In this document: piece after piece, positions 40,676-50,095 of the stretch
Layout: each line of letters opens with the position of its first letter
How positions within the stretch are numbered: position 1 is the first letter of the stretch
Source: Embiotoca jacksoni
Taxonomy: Eukaryota > Chordata > Actinopteri > Embiotocidae
DNA length: 64,000 nt
NCBI GenBank assembly: GCA_022577435.1
Contig: JAKOON010000011.1
Span: 7,037,501 to 7,101,500, forward strand
Reading direction: 5' to 3'
Translations under genes and position numbers: made by a program
The notes under the pieces: generated by a model
Seen by the model: the letters and a program-made list of their open reading frames with translations, nothing else
The model's database searches: none
Told to the model about the DNA's origin: nothing

Positions 40676-41588
40676 CCCACACACTCATAGCCTACACCTC
40701 TAGAGAATACAAAGAAAAAAAGAGGTGAGCATTTCACCGAGTCTGTTACTGACCGTTCTCTACAGAATTAGTAAATCCATTTTACGAATACATTCGTAAA
40801 ATACTGACTTGTTTTTTTTTTTGTTATAAGCAGAAGCTATATTGTTTTCCCAATTAAAAACATTTGCATAAAAACTGCACCAAGGCACAAAATGCTGAGC
40901 TCTTTTGATTGAAGTTGAAACCGTTTGTGACTTCAGCGTGTGTCAGAGAGCCCAAAATCCTGTGATTCTCTTACATTAAAACTGTTTTAACTGATGTTAG
41001 GTATGAAAGCATGTTGCGTTTTTAAGATTTGGCTGCAAATTTGTTTAATTTAACATGAACTACCCGTCAGCTTCAGATTCGTTTTAAGTGGAGTAACCAG
41101 AAGTATTTCGGTCCCTAATTAAACAAAAGCACTAATATCACATCTTGTAATTCTGCTTAAGTAAATATACTTCGTGACATCCCACCACTGTGAAGAACTT
41201 ATTCAGCATCACAAGTGAGTCTTTTAACTTTTAAAGGCACATTTAACTTTACCAAACTGCTTGATCATGTCGGTTGATTACATTTCCATGAACACTTGTC
41301 TGATACTCTTCAGATTACTTTCCGCAGTAGCGCCGAGATCAAAAACGTCCGGGTGACAAATCAAATGGCACTTTTCGGGCATTACCATCTAAAAACAGTC
41401 CGTCTTGATGCTCTCCACTCTGCGAGGCGATGTTTAGTGTCAGCACGGAGCAGCTGTGACTCGTTACTCGTAACATATTCGTCGTTTCTTTTAGAAACTC
41501 CTCCGCAGCTGGACACGCAGCGAAAACACGTCGAAATCCGATCTGAATCTTGGTTATTATCGCTTGGTAAATACACAAATGCAGCCTC

Positions 41589-41617
41589 CTAACTAACTAA
41601 CTAACTAACTAACTAAC
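41589..41617. repeat. (AACT)n microsatellite
   Basis: About seven copies of a CTAA/AACT tetramer upstream of the first RNF170 coding exon, in the presumed first intron. Confidence 0.93.
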
Positions 41618-41752
41618 AAAAGACACGTCTCGGGTTTAGTGACTCTGATAATCACCTCAAGAGTTATCGACGGTTTTGATAAAAGAGTCAAATCGAGCTA
41701 ATTCTGTCCACGTTGGAAGACAGCAGGACAATGATGAATGACTTCACTTACC

Positions 41753-41960
41753 AATAAATTAAAAAAAAAGACCACCTTCACTTCCAGAAGCCCGACCTGT
41801 CAAATCCAGTCACTATCGAATCACTTGATTTCTGAATATTTATACACGGGAGCAATCGTTGCTTGTTTAGCTGCATTTGCATGCGGTTGTTGCTGTTTCA
41901 CTTCAATTCTTCGTCTATATCCGCCTCCATTATTTTCTTCTTCGTTTAGCCAATTTAAAT
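41753..41960 (-). other. RNF170: Probable non-coding first exon of RNF170
   Basis: On the minus strand a good donor (TTG/gtaagtg) ends at 41752-41753. Upstream of it is sequence with a short open frame starting ATGGAGGCGGATAT that stops before the donor. Spliced to the acceptor at about 40700 this would form the RNF170 5' UTR. The upstream boundary is a guess and the donor choice is inference. Confidence 0.4.
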
Positions 41961-42317
41961 GCTTCCAGGGGCACCACCGCCCCCCGGAGGGTCGTTTGTT
42001 GTCCTCCCGTTGACCGAGCACAGTTTTAACAACACCAATATACAATTAATTAAATTAAAATCTGACAATCGCTCAAACGTTTCATTACTTTTCGTGTAAT
42101 ATTTCTTATCACGTGATATATATATTTGTGCGTGTATTAAGGTGATGAATTATACTCACGCCGTGATCGCCAGGTGGCGGTAGAGGGACATTCAGCGGAT
42201 GTGAACGCCCCCAAAAAAAACGTCGGAGAAGAAGTCCTGCGTATCAAGTAAACGTAATAGTACAAGCCACCTGTAACGACCAAAAAAAAAAAAAAGGACC
42301 TTTTTAATCGATGCAAG
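41960..42317. promoter_or_regulatory. Shared RNF170-GPN3 divergent promoter region
   Basis: Under about 0.6 kb separates the probable RNF170 first exon (minus) from the GPN3 start codon (plus), so both probably start from one bidirectional promoter. A CCAAT-like box lies near 41948 and a CTCF-like motif at 42168-42183. No TATA box is evident for GPN3. Confidence 0.5.
42168..42183 (+). promoter_or_regulatory. CTCF-like motif in the RNF170-GPN3 intergenic region
   Basis: CGCCAGGTGGCGGTAG matches the CTCF core well. It lies about 135 bases upstream of the GPN3 start codon, between two divergent genes. Confidence 0.45.
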
Positions 42318-44454
42318 ATGCCTCGTTATGCTCAGCTGGTGATGGGCCCGGCGGGCAGCGGCAAGGTAAATGATCAGTCATTCAGTCGTACGTGCTTGAA
42401 ATCCCTTGTTATGCTAAGCGGCTAACGCGCTATGCTAAGGCACGAGGTTGTGTTGTCTTTGCTGTGGAACGAGTTCAACTTGTCGTTTGTGGTTTTATGT
42501 CCATTTCAGAGTACCTACTGCTCCACCATGGTCCAGCATTCACAGGCCCTAAACCGGTCAGTTCAGGTGGTCAACTTGGACCCGGCAGCCGAGCACTTTG
42601 ACTACCCTGTCATGGCAGGTAAACACAAGAGTGGTTTTAGATAGTTGGTTTCTCACCCAGGACAGAGGGGCTGGCGAATAAAGACACCAGCTGGTTAACG
42701 GGGAAAGCACTAGTGGAAATAGTTGATGTTATTTCACACTTATATTGGGTTTAAATGGTCTTTTACGTCTATTTTTTTTTAGAAACCATGATGCACTTAA
42801 AAGAGGCTTTGCAATACTATAATAAAACGTTTTATTTCCTCATTTCTTCGTGTGTTCAAGTCTTTTTGATTGTTTGATTATGTTCTGGTCAACCTTTGTT
42901 GTGTTCAAATCTGACCTGACTTGATTTAAAATGTGAGATCGATATTTTGAATCGTGTGCCAATACGTGTTATTTGCTATTACATTTAGTATAGTTGTGTT
43001 ATTCTGCTGCGCAACCTCACTCTGTTTCTGTCTCCTCAGACATCCGTGAGCTCATCCAGGTGGATGACGTGATGGAGGACGACTCTCTCCGATTTGGCCC
43101 TAACGGAGGCCTGGTCTTCTGCATGGAGTACTTTGCCAACAACTTTGACTGGCTGGAGGAAAGCCTGGGTCACGTTGAAGATGACTACATATTGTTTGAC
43201 TGCCCAGGTATTATGCCCCCCTTTGGAGACATGCTGCAGCCATCTATCTGCAGCACTGGATTCATTTCAGTTGTGGAGTTGGGAATCTTATTTGTGGAAA
43301 AGTGACAATGTTTTATTGTTTTACAGGTCAGATTGAGCTCTATACACACCTCCCTGTAATGAGACAGCTGGTGGAGCAGCTCCAACAGTGGGAGTTTCGG
43401 GTTTGTGGCGTCTTTCTGGTTGACTCGCAGTTCATGGTGGAGTCTTTTAAGGTAATTTTTTTTTCTATTTTGTTTTTCCATATGCTTCATTTATGCACTG
43501 ACCTGCACTTTAAGTAGTCACGACATCAAACTTAAAGTCTCACGTCTTTCACTTGTCTCCCACTTTAGTTTATCTCAGGAGTCATGGCTGCTCTGAGCGC
43601 GATGGTGTTATTAGAGATTCCTCAAGTAAACATCATGACAAAAATGGACCTGCTTAGTCCCAAAGCCAAGAAGGAAATTGAAAAGTAAGTTTCACATGAA
43701 TACAGTACAGCAGCAGTACAAGTGTTTACTTCACACAAAACTGGCAGCAATAATTCCCATTGATGTTGGTACAAAGACCCAAGTAAAGGAAGGGTAACTG
43801 TGACTAAAAGTTTCGTGTGTCTGAATCATCAGTTTGAAGTTCTCTTATTAAACTGAGTTAACTTCATAAGCTGAACCTTAGTTTTGGTAAAGAGGCAAGT
43901 CTTAATTCTTTCTTCTGCAATAATTAAAAAAAAAAAAAAAATGTTTTGCTCTCGATTTTCACAAGATACCTGGACCCAGACATGTACTCAATGATGGACG
44001 ATAACTCTGACAACATCAGAAGTACAAAGTTCAAGAAGCTAACCAAGGCTATCTGTGATCTGGTAAGCGAAGTCTTTGATTTTTGATTTGACTGTGAACA
44101 GTTTTGGATCAGACTTTTGCATTTTGTAATGTCTCTGTTTTGTGTGTCCAGATTGATGACTACAGCATGGTAAGATTCCTCCCCTTTGACCGCACAGATG
44201 ATGAAGGTATCAACATAGTACTGCAACACATCGACTTCTCCATACAGTACGGGGAGGACCTGGAGTTCAAGGAGCCAAAGGTGAAAAAGCAAAAATAAAC
44301 AAAACACAACTTGACTAAACTAACTACAAAGTGACAATATGGTGTTATTAACCTAATGGTTTTTCTTCCATGCATTCTTCTTCTACAGGATGTTGATGAA
44401 GAGCCTGCTAACCTAAATTATGATGAGATTTTTCAAGACAAAGTGAACAGCTGA
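42318..44454 (+). CDS. GPN3: GPN-loop GTPase 3 (8 exons, 285 aa)
   Basis: Exons: 42318-42365, 42510-42618, 43040-43207, 43327-43451, 43569-43684, 43966-44062, 44152-44280, 44389-44454; 858 bases, phases join. Human GPN3 is 284 aa. The P-loop GPAGSGKS is at residues 10-17, the diagnostic GPN insertion (FGPNGG) at 72-74, the switch II motif DCPGQIE at 106-112 and the base-recognition TKMD at 174-177. All nucleotide-binding motifs are intact. The family acts in cytoplasmic assembly and nuclear import of RNA polymerases II and III, as dimers with GPN1. An earlier ATG at 42311, out of frame, makes a very short overlapping reading frame. The chosen ATG gives the conserved MPRYAQLVMG N-terminus. ARPC3 follows on the same strand. 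Confidence 0.97.
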
Positions 44455-44747
44455 GAGGAAATGTGACTGTGCAGATGCAGTGGAAGAGACTTTGTGGGGG
44501 AAAAAAAAAAAAGGCCGAAGATGAAGTCAACAGAGGAGCAGAGACTTGGAAATGGACATGCTGAAAAAAGACTGACTGGAAATCATGAATAATGTTTCAT
44601 GTATTTATATGTTTATGGTATTGTTTTTTTTCTGTTTTGATAACTCAAAAATATGAGAAATTCATCCTGTTTGTGTTTCATTATTTCAAGACAATGTAGA
44701 AGTTTAAATAGCTGTTATTGAATACATTAATTAATGATATATTTTGT

Positions 44748-44753
44748 ATTAAA
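44748..44753 (+). terminator. GPN3: Probable poly(A) signal of GPN3
   Basis: ATTAAA, the common variant signal, followed about 20-40 bases later by a T/GT-rich stretch (tgctttgcctgtctg). It gives a 3' UTR of about 0.3 kb and places the GPN3 end about 200 bases before the ARPC3 start codon. Confidence 0.55.
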
Positions 44754-44770
44754 ATATTTTACAAAATACA

Positions 44771-44971
44771 CTGCTTTGCCTGTCTGCGAAGAAAAACAAA
44801 ACAACAACAACAACAACAACAAAAATTGCTTACTAGCGCCCCCACGTGGTTGCCACGCAACACGACATGTGGCCACTTCCTGTAAAACTGAAAGGGTGGG
44901 GAGAGGCGGAAGCAGCGTCTTGGTAGCATATTTCTCTCGCTGAGCAGTTGGACTGATACTTGTCGTTCAAC
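44771..44971 (+). promoter_or_regulatory. ARPC3: ARPC3 promoter and 5' UTR, with CTCF-like motif
   Basis: The whole GPN3-ARPC3 intergenic space is about 200 bases. It holds a (CAA)n run (about 44802-44823) and, at 44834-44849, a minus-strand CCACGTGGGGGCGCTA, which is CTCF-like with an E-box-type CACGTG inside. A short GC-rich stretch (gggtggggagaggcgg) precedes the start codon. Confidence 0.5.
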
Positions 44972-45207
44972 ATGCCGGTGAGTAAATACGACACGACTTT
45001 TGACAAGCAGAACCGTTTACTGTGCGGCTCAGAGGGAGATATTGGCACAGAAACTCCACTTGGCGACAAAAGGGCCTCCCGAGTTGGCCGCGATGACGAT
45101 TCTGCTTTAGCGTAGTCGGTTAGCCGCATTAGCATTAGCTCGCAATTTAACGATCCCAACATGCCAGAAATAATCACATGTTCGTAATTGTTATTTATCT
45201 TCAAATG

Positions 45208-45245
<38 letters not shown>

Positions 45246-46239
45246 TCCTGTATCTGTACATTAATTAACACCGCGACAACTGAAGCGGGGGCTGACGGCA
45301 GCAGGGATGCTGATGGAAATCCTCTGTACGTGTAATAACAAGGTGACGGCAGCTTGTTCCTGTTTTCTAGGCGTACCACTCAAACCTGATGATCCCTGAA
45401 ACCAGGATGGTGGGGAATATGGCTTTGCTCCCCCTCAAAACCCAGTTTAAAGGACCAGCCAGGGGAGACGGTGAGTTCCCCCCCCCTCGGTGACGGAGGC
45501 GCACACGTTTTGTTGAGTTTTTAAACCGTGTTTTGACTTGTTTCAGTCCGTTTTGTTCTGGGTCGATGCCTTTGTTCTACCTCGGAGATCACAGTTCCTG
45601 ATATCGGCTTCACTTCCTTATATGGCCCGAAGAGTACATCCTCAAATTGACACACAGCTTTTCTGTAACACAGCAGACTGAACAATAACTCACCTCTGGC
45701 GAAATCCATCACACAACAATAACACTGTTGTCTGTGTTTCTTGGTTGTTTGTATATAATATATATATAGATATACGCTGTACTGTATATACTGTGCATTT
45801 TATATTTTTACAGCTATTTTACTGTTATTTTACTGCTTTCTATTATTCTATTATTATCTATTGCTTCCTGTATGCTGCTGTAGCGAAAACATTTCCCCTC
45901 GGGGATTAATAAAGTAACTACCTAACCTAACCTAACCATACATAAACACAAAGAATGGGACTTACACGTATACGTATATTACATTAAGATGTAACGGTGA
46001 GACGGAAAATGAGTTTCGGTATTGTGTAGAGTTTGACCGATTTTAAATGCATCAAAGCAAAAGGAGCGAGGATGTGACATTTTTCAAGTTATTTTATAAA
46101 CTTTACAAAAAGCAAAAGACTTCACCATTTTCTCAGCGCACTGTATTTACCAAATAGGGCTTGACCAGTAACACAAAAATATGTGTGACTAAAACAGGAA
46201 ATGACACAATAGTGACATCGTTTGACGAGAGAGAAAGAG

Positions 46240-46274
<35 letters not shown>

Positions 46275-48630
46275 ATTAATCCCTCAGAGGGAAATTTTTT
46301 ATAATGGTTGAATCCATCATATGTATTAAATTGAGAGCCTTGTACTGTATTTATTTACACCTTTTGTCATTTCAGGGGTAGATTCTGATATCATTGATGA
46401 GGCTATCTACTACTTCAAGGCCAATGTCTTCTTCAAGAACTATGAAATCAAGGTGAGAAATGCTTTTACCGTTTGCTCGTATGCGTCCCCCGTGGAAGGT
46501 GGTCAAAATGTTAAACGGAACATTTGTGTTGATAAAACGTGCCACGCTTTTGCTGTATCTGTCGCTCCAACTCACTGAATCGTTATGGACATAAAAAGTC
46601 AGCAAATAAATAAATAAATAAATTGAAAAAAGAAGGTTAATAATTTTAAACATGTTCAGGTGTTAAAAAATAAATAAATAAATAATATTTTTAAACAAAT
46701 ACAAGAAACGCAAGAGAAAGACAAACATTTGCATCACTAGTTGTTCCTGTATACGTTTTCTGTTCCCCATCTTCCTCTCTCTCTCGGTGTCTCGGAGCAG
46801 CCGAACACTTTGTTCCTCTGCATGCCCGGGCTTGCTTTCTTCTTGTTCCCCTCAGCAATGTCGTCTTCTCACCGTTGCTTTCAGCCTTTTGCGTTGCAGG
46901 GCTGGCTGGCGAATCACAACAAGTAGAACGCGTTAGACATAACACCGTTTTTTTTTTTTCAGTTCCACGGCCGATATTTCAATCAATAACTTTTGTGTGC
47001 GTTTCTTTCAGAATGAGGCCGACAGGACGCTGATCTACGTCACACTCTACATTTCTGAATGTCTAAAAAAGCTACAGAAGGTAAATTGAACGCGTCGCTG
47101 TACTGCGGAGGTGGACATCCGCGCCGCACTGTGGCTTCATGAAAATATAATTTCATATATTTATCATTTATTTAACAATTAACAGGCTTGTGCTGAAGTA
47201 AGGCAGTCAATCAAAGGCAGAGGTCCCAAAAAGGGTTCTAATGTTTTTCCTCACTTGCAACAAGGAGGTACTTGCTGCTTTAAATAGTTGAGCTGCTGAT
47301 CTAACCCTCTATATTGGCATACGTGTTCCTCTTTGCAGTGCAGCTCCAGGAGCCAGGGAGAGAAAGAAATGTACACCCTGGGCATCACTAACTTTCCCAT
47401 TCCTGGAGAACCTGGATTCCCTCTTAATGCGATGTATGCTAAACCTGCAAACAAGCAGGAGGAAGGTAACAATTAGCACTATAACATTTGACTTAAACCT
47501 GTTTGCCTGCCGAATGTGGTTTACCAAAAAAAAAAAGAAAGATAAAAAAAGAAGAAGCTCGGCCTGACATCCTCCAACAGATTCAGACTTGATTGCTCGC
47601 AGTAATTCATTGAAGTCCACTGATGAAGTTTCATTTCCCTGTACTCTGAATTAGCGCCAGTTTCCTTGTACCCTTCTTATATTTCAAATAATTCCCAGTG
47701 GTAATATCAAACCAAAAATAGCAATGCTGACCAGTGTTCTATCAGCTGTAACGGTCTAAAGATTGAAAATGCTGTTTCATGCTTGCATGATGCCCCTCAA
47801 ACTTGTTCTTACACAACGTTTATTGATAAAACTCAAGTGAAAGTACACCTGGACATTTATCTCCACTAAAGATAAGGAGTCATTTTACTGAAACAACACG
47901 ATGTCCAAGTTGGCTTCAGAGTGAAACCTATCGATACCTATCGCTGTGCTGTTCCTTTACTCCTCAATAAAAGTGGGGACTCTTTTTGTAAAGACCAGAA
48001 AATACTATTTGGCAGGTCGACAATTTAAGTAACGTCCAAGGCCTTCTTTCCCACTTTTGATGTAGCGGCCGTGAATAAAATGGTGTCACTATCCTAAAAA
48101 ACAACAACAACAAAATAGTATCGACCGTTAAACAATAGTTAACGGTTTTGGATTGATTCTAATATTGGCTCTTCAAACTTTTTCAGAGACTATGAGGGCG
48201 TACCTCCAGCAGATCCGCCAGGAGACCGGCCTGAGGCTATGCGATCGTGTGTTTGACCCCCAAACAGACAAACCGAGCAAGGTGAGTCAAAACATCTCCA
48301 AAATTACAGTTCTTACACCAGGAAATAGGCGATTCTCACCTCAAAAACACGACAAATAAGGTGGATCTGTCCTACAAGCATCACTTAAACACAGTAAAAT
48401 GTGTTTAGCCACACTATAACTGTCTGTATTCTATAGTCTTGTGACTGGTTGGGTCATCAGGTCTCCAGCTGATTTAAAAAAAATAAAAATAAATAATAAT
48501 CTTGCTAGCAGTGGTTAAAGTGCCAATCCACCAGAGGCTTTATTTAACTGATGTTTGTTTCCTTCAGTGGTGGGTGTGCTTTGTCAAGAGGCAGTTCATG
48601 AACAAAAGTCTGTCAGCTCCTGGACAGTGA
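44972..48630 (+). CDS. ARPC3: Actin-related protein 2/3 complex subunit 3 (7 exons, 178 aa)
   Basis: Exons: 44972-44977, 45371-45470, 46376-46452, 47012-47080, 47339-47465, 48187-48281, 48568-48630; 537 bases, phases join. The 178 aa length equals human ARPC3 (p21-Arc). Conserved blocks include YYFKANVFFKNYEIK, NEADRTLIYVTLYISECLKK, MYTLGITNFPIPGEPGFPLN, ETGLRLCDRVFDP and the C-terminal VKRQFMNKSLSAPGQ. It is a structural subunit of the Arp2/3 complex, which nucleates branched actin filaments. The first coding exon is only six bases (ATG CCG). The stretch around residues 34-42 (ARGDGVDSD) is the most diverged part relative to human. The gene is in tandem with GPN3 and converges with UBE2G1. 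Confidence 0.97.
45210..45243. repeat. Poly(T) run, 34 T
   Basis: A pure T-run in ARPC3 intron 1. No adjacent retroelement body recognised. Confidence 0.93.
45860..45937 (+). mobile_element. Retroelement-like 3' tail, copy 1 (plus)
   Basis: The core atttcccctcggggattaat is followed by aaagtaac and a CTAAC-type simple repeat. This 'TTTCCCC-GGGGATTAAT-aaag plus short tandem repeat' arrangement is typical of 3' tails of fish non-LTR elements or SINEs. A second, inverted copy lies at 46241-46300. No coding part is recognised. Confidence 0.45.
46241..46300 (-). mobile_element. Retroelement-like 3' tail with (TATC)n, copy 2 (minus)
   Basis: Read on the minus strand: aaatttccctctgagggatt, then aattc, then about seven copies of TATC. 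It is a diverged inverted copy of the core at 45860-45937. Both lie in ARPC3 intron 2. Confidence 0.45.
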
Positions 48631-48800
48631 GCAGCAGTGGACCCCCCCCCAGTTTCTGTTCTGCACTTGCAAGACAGACAGACGGACGGATGGATTTTTG
48701 GGCGGGATGGGAGAGAAGGGTTGAGATTTTTATACTCTTTCAAGTTTGCAGATGTGTCTTCACTTATTTGGATGTTGATCATTGAGCTGGTGCTTAATTC

Positions 48801-48806
48801 AATAAA
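48801..48806 (+). terminator. ARPC3: Poly(A) signal of ARPC3
   Basis: A canonical AATAAA about 170 bases after the ARPC3 stop codon, with GT-containing sequence following. It predicts cleavage near 48825. Confidence 0.7.
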
Positions 48807-48825
48807 GTAATCATTGAGATTGAAA

Positions 48826-48985
48826 AGCATTGCAGTATTTTCTTTTGTAATCGCATTTCAAATTTGAACAAAGTATCGAGTCCTTGTAAACACTCGCTGT
48901 CAAGGAAGCCGAGCCAAATCTCACGTCGTGATTCACAGACACGTAAACACGCATCAGTTTACAGATGAAACAACTGCACAAATTA
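48826..48985. other. Short spacer between convergent ARPC3 and UBE2G1 3' ends
   Basis: Only about 160-180 bases separate the predicted ARPC3 and UBE2G1 cleavage sites. No feature is seen inside. Confidence 0.45.
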
Positions 48986-49008
48986 CCCAGCAATGTCCAA
49001 CACTGAGC

Positions 49009-49014
49009 TTTATT
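49009..49014 (-). terminator. UBE2G1: Probable poly(A) signal of UBE2G1
   Basis: Minus-strand AATAAA followed by a GT-rich stretch (cagtgttggacattgctggg). It gives a 3' UTR of about 1.1 kb. That UTR also contains a T-run on the mRNA strand near 49104-49124. Confidence 0.5.
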
Positions 49015-50095
49015 GTTTGTTTTCACAAGCTTTCATTTACCTCAAGTGAGTAAAACTGCATTCCTTTTATTCATCAAATGATGTCACTGCTACTGCAACC
49101 ATAAAAAAAAAAAAAAAAAAAAAAATTGCTATTACATAGGGACCTTTTGTGGGGCTATTCAAAGTACCTCTGAGCGATGGCAACACTCTCCCATATGAGG
49201 AGGGGAATGCATTTTCTTAACATGTGCAATGACTAGGTCAAACACAGCTTATATTTACAAACATGTAGCATGTTGATTTAAAAATGCCATTTATTGCTTG
49301 AATCTCTTTGGTTTGTCCACAGTAGTTTTGTCTGGATTTAGAACAAGCCTCGAGATGCAGTCCTCAACTGCAGATGGGTGTCCTCTACCGGCAGTCAAAA
49401 GTTAAGGCAGCGCTGAGCGATACGTTTCCCCGCTCAAAGAAACCAGAAGCACTTCAGATGTAGAGGTGAAAAACAGCAAGTGTCTGTGGTTCCATCTCTT
49501 TAAATGACTGCAAATACTCCAGAATTGCATAATCCTTGATACGAGCATAGACTGAATGGCTCAGTGTGGCAGGCTGAAAATACAAAATAAAACAAAAAAA
49601 AAACCACCAGACAAAATACATCTTAAAATAGCCTCACTCTAAATAAATAGGTAAATATAATGTAAACTAACTTTAGAAAATGGTGCATTTATCAACAAAA
49701 ACTGTCTTAACTGCAAGAGAAGAGAAAAAAAAAAAAATTATTAAGAGAAATAATTAGCTGCACAAAAACACAGCTGGTGGTACGAAAATATTCAGTTCCA
49801 AATGTTTCTCATTGGTGATGAGTTGTAGAGTTCTTGCCGGCTGTTTTCCAGCTGACTGAAGCGTAACCGGTCGCCCGGTCCACCGTGTCCTTCCAACCTG
49901 AAGCAAATGAACATGTCACTTTAGTTACTGTCGGTGGTTGTTGCACCGTTATGGCTTCACAAGGAAAGACGTCACCCAGATGAGCAGCAACAGAGACTTT
50001 TACAAGGCTCTGTTCACTTTCAATACATTCAATTCGCTGCATGTGCAGCGTCTACCGGGAGGTCGTACTTACTGTGGTCATGATTGGACTGAGCC

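Noticed and set aside
45920..45937. CCTAA repeats as telomere-like sequence
   Set aside because: The unit is five bases (CTAAC), not the vertebrate six-base telomere unit, and it forms the tail of a repeat element.
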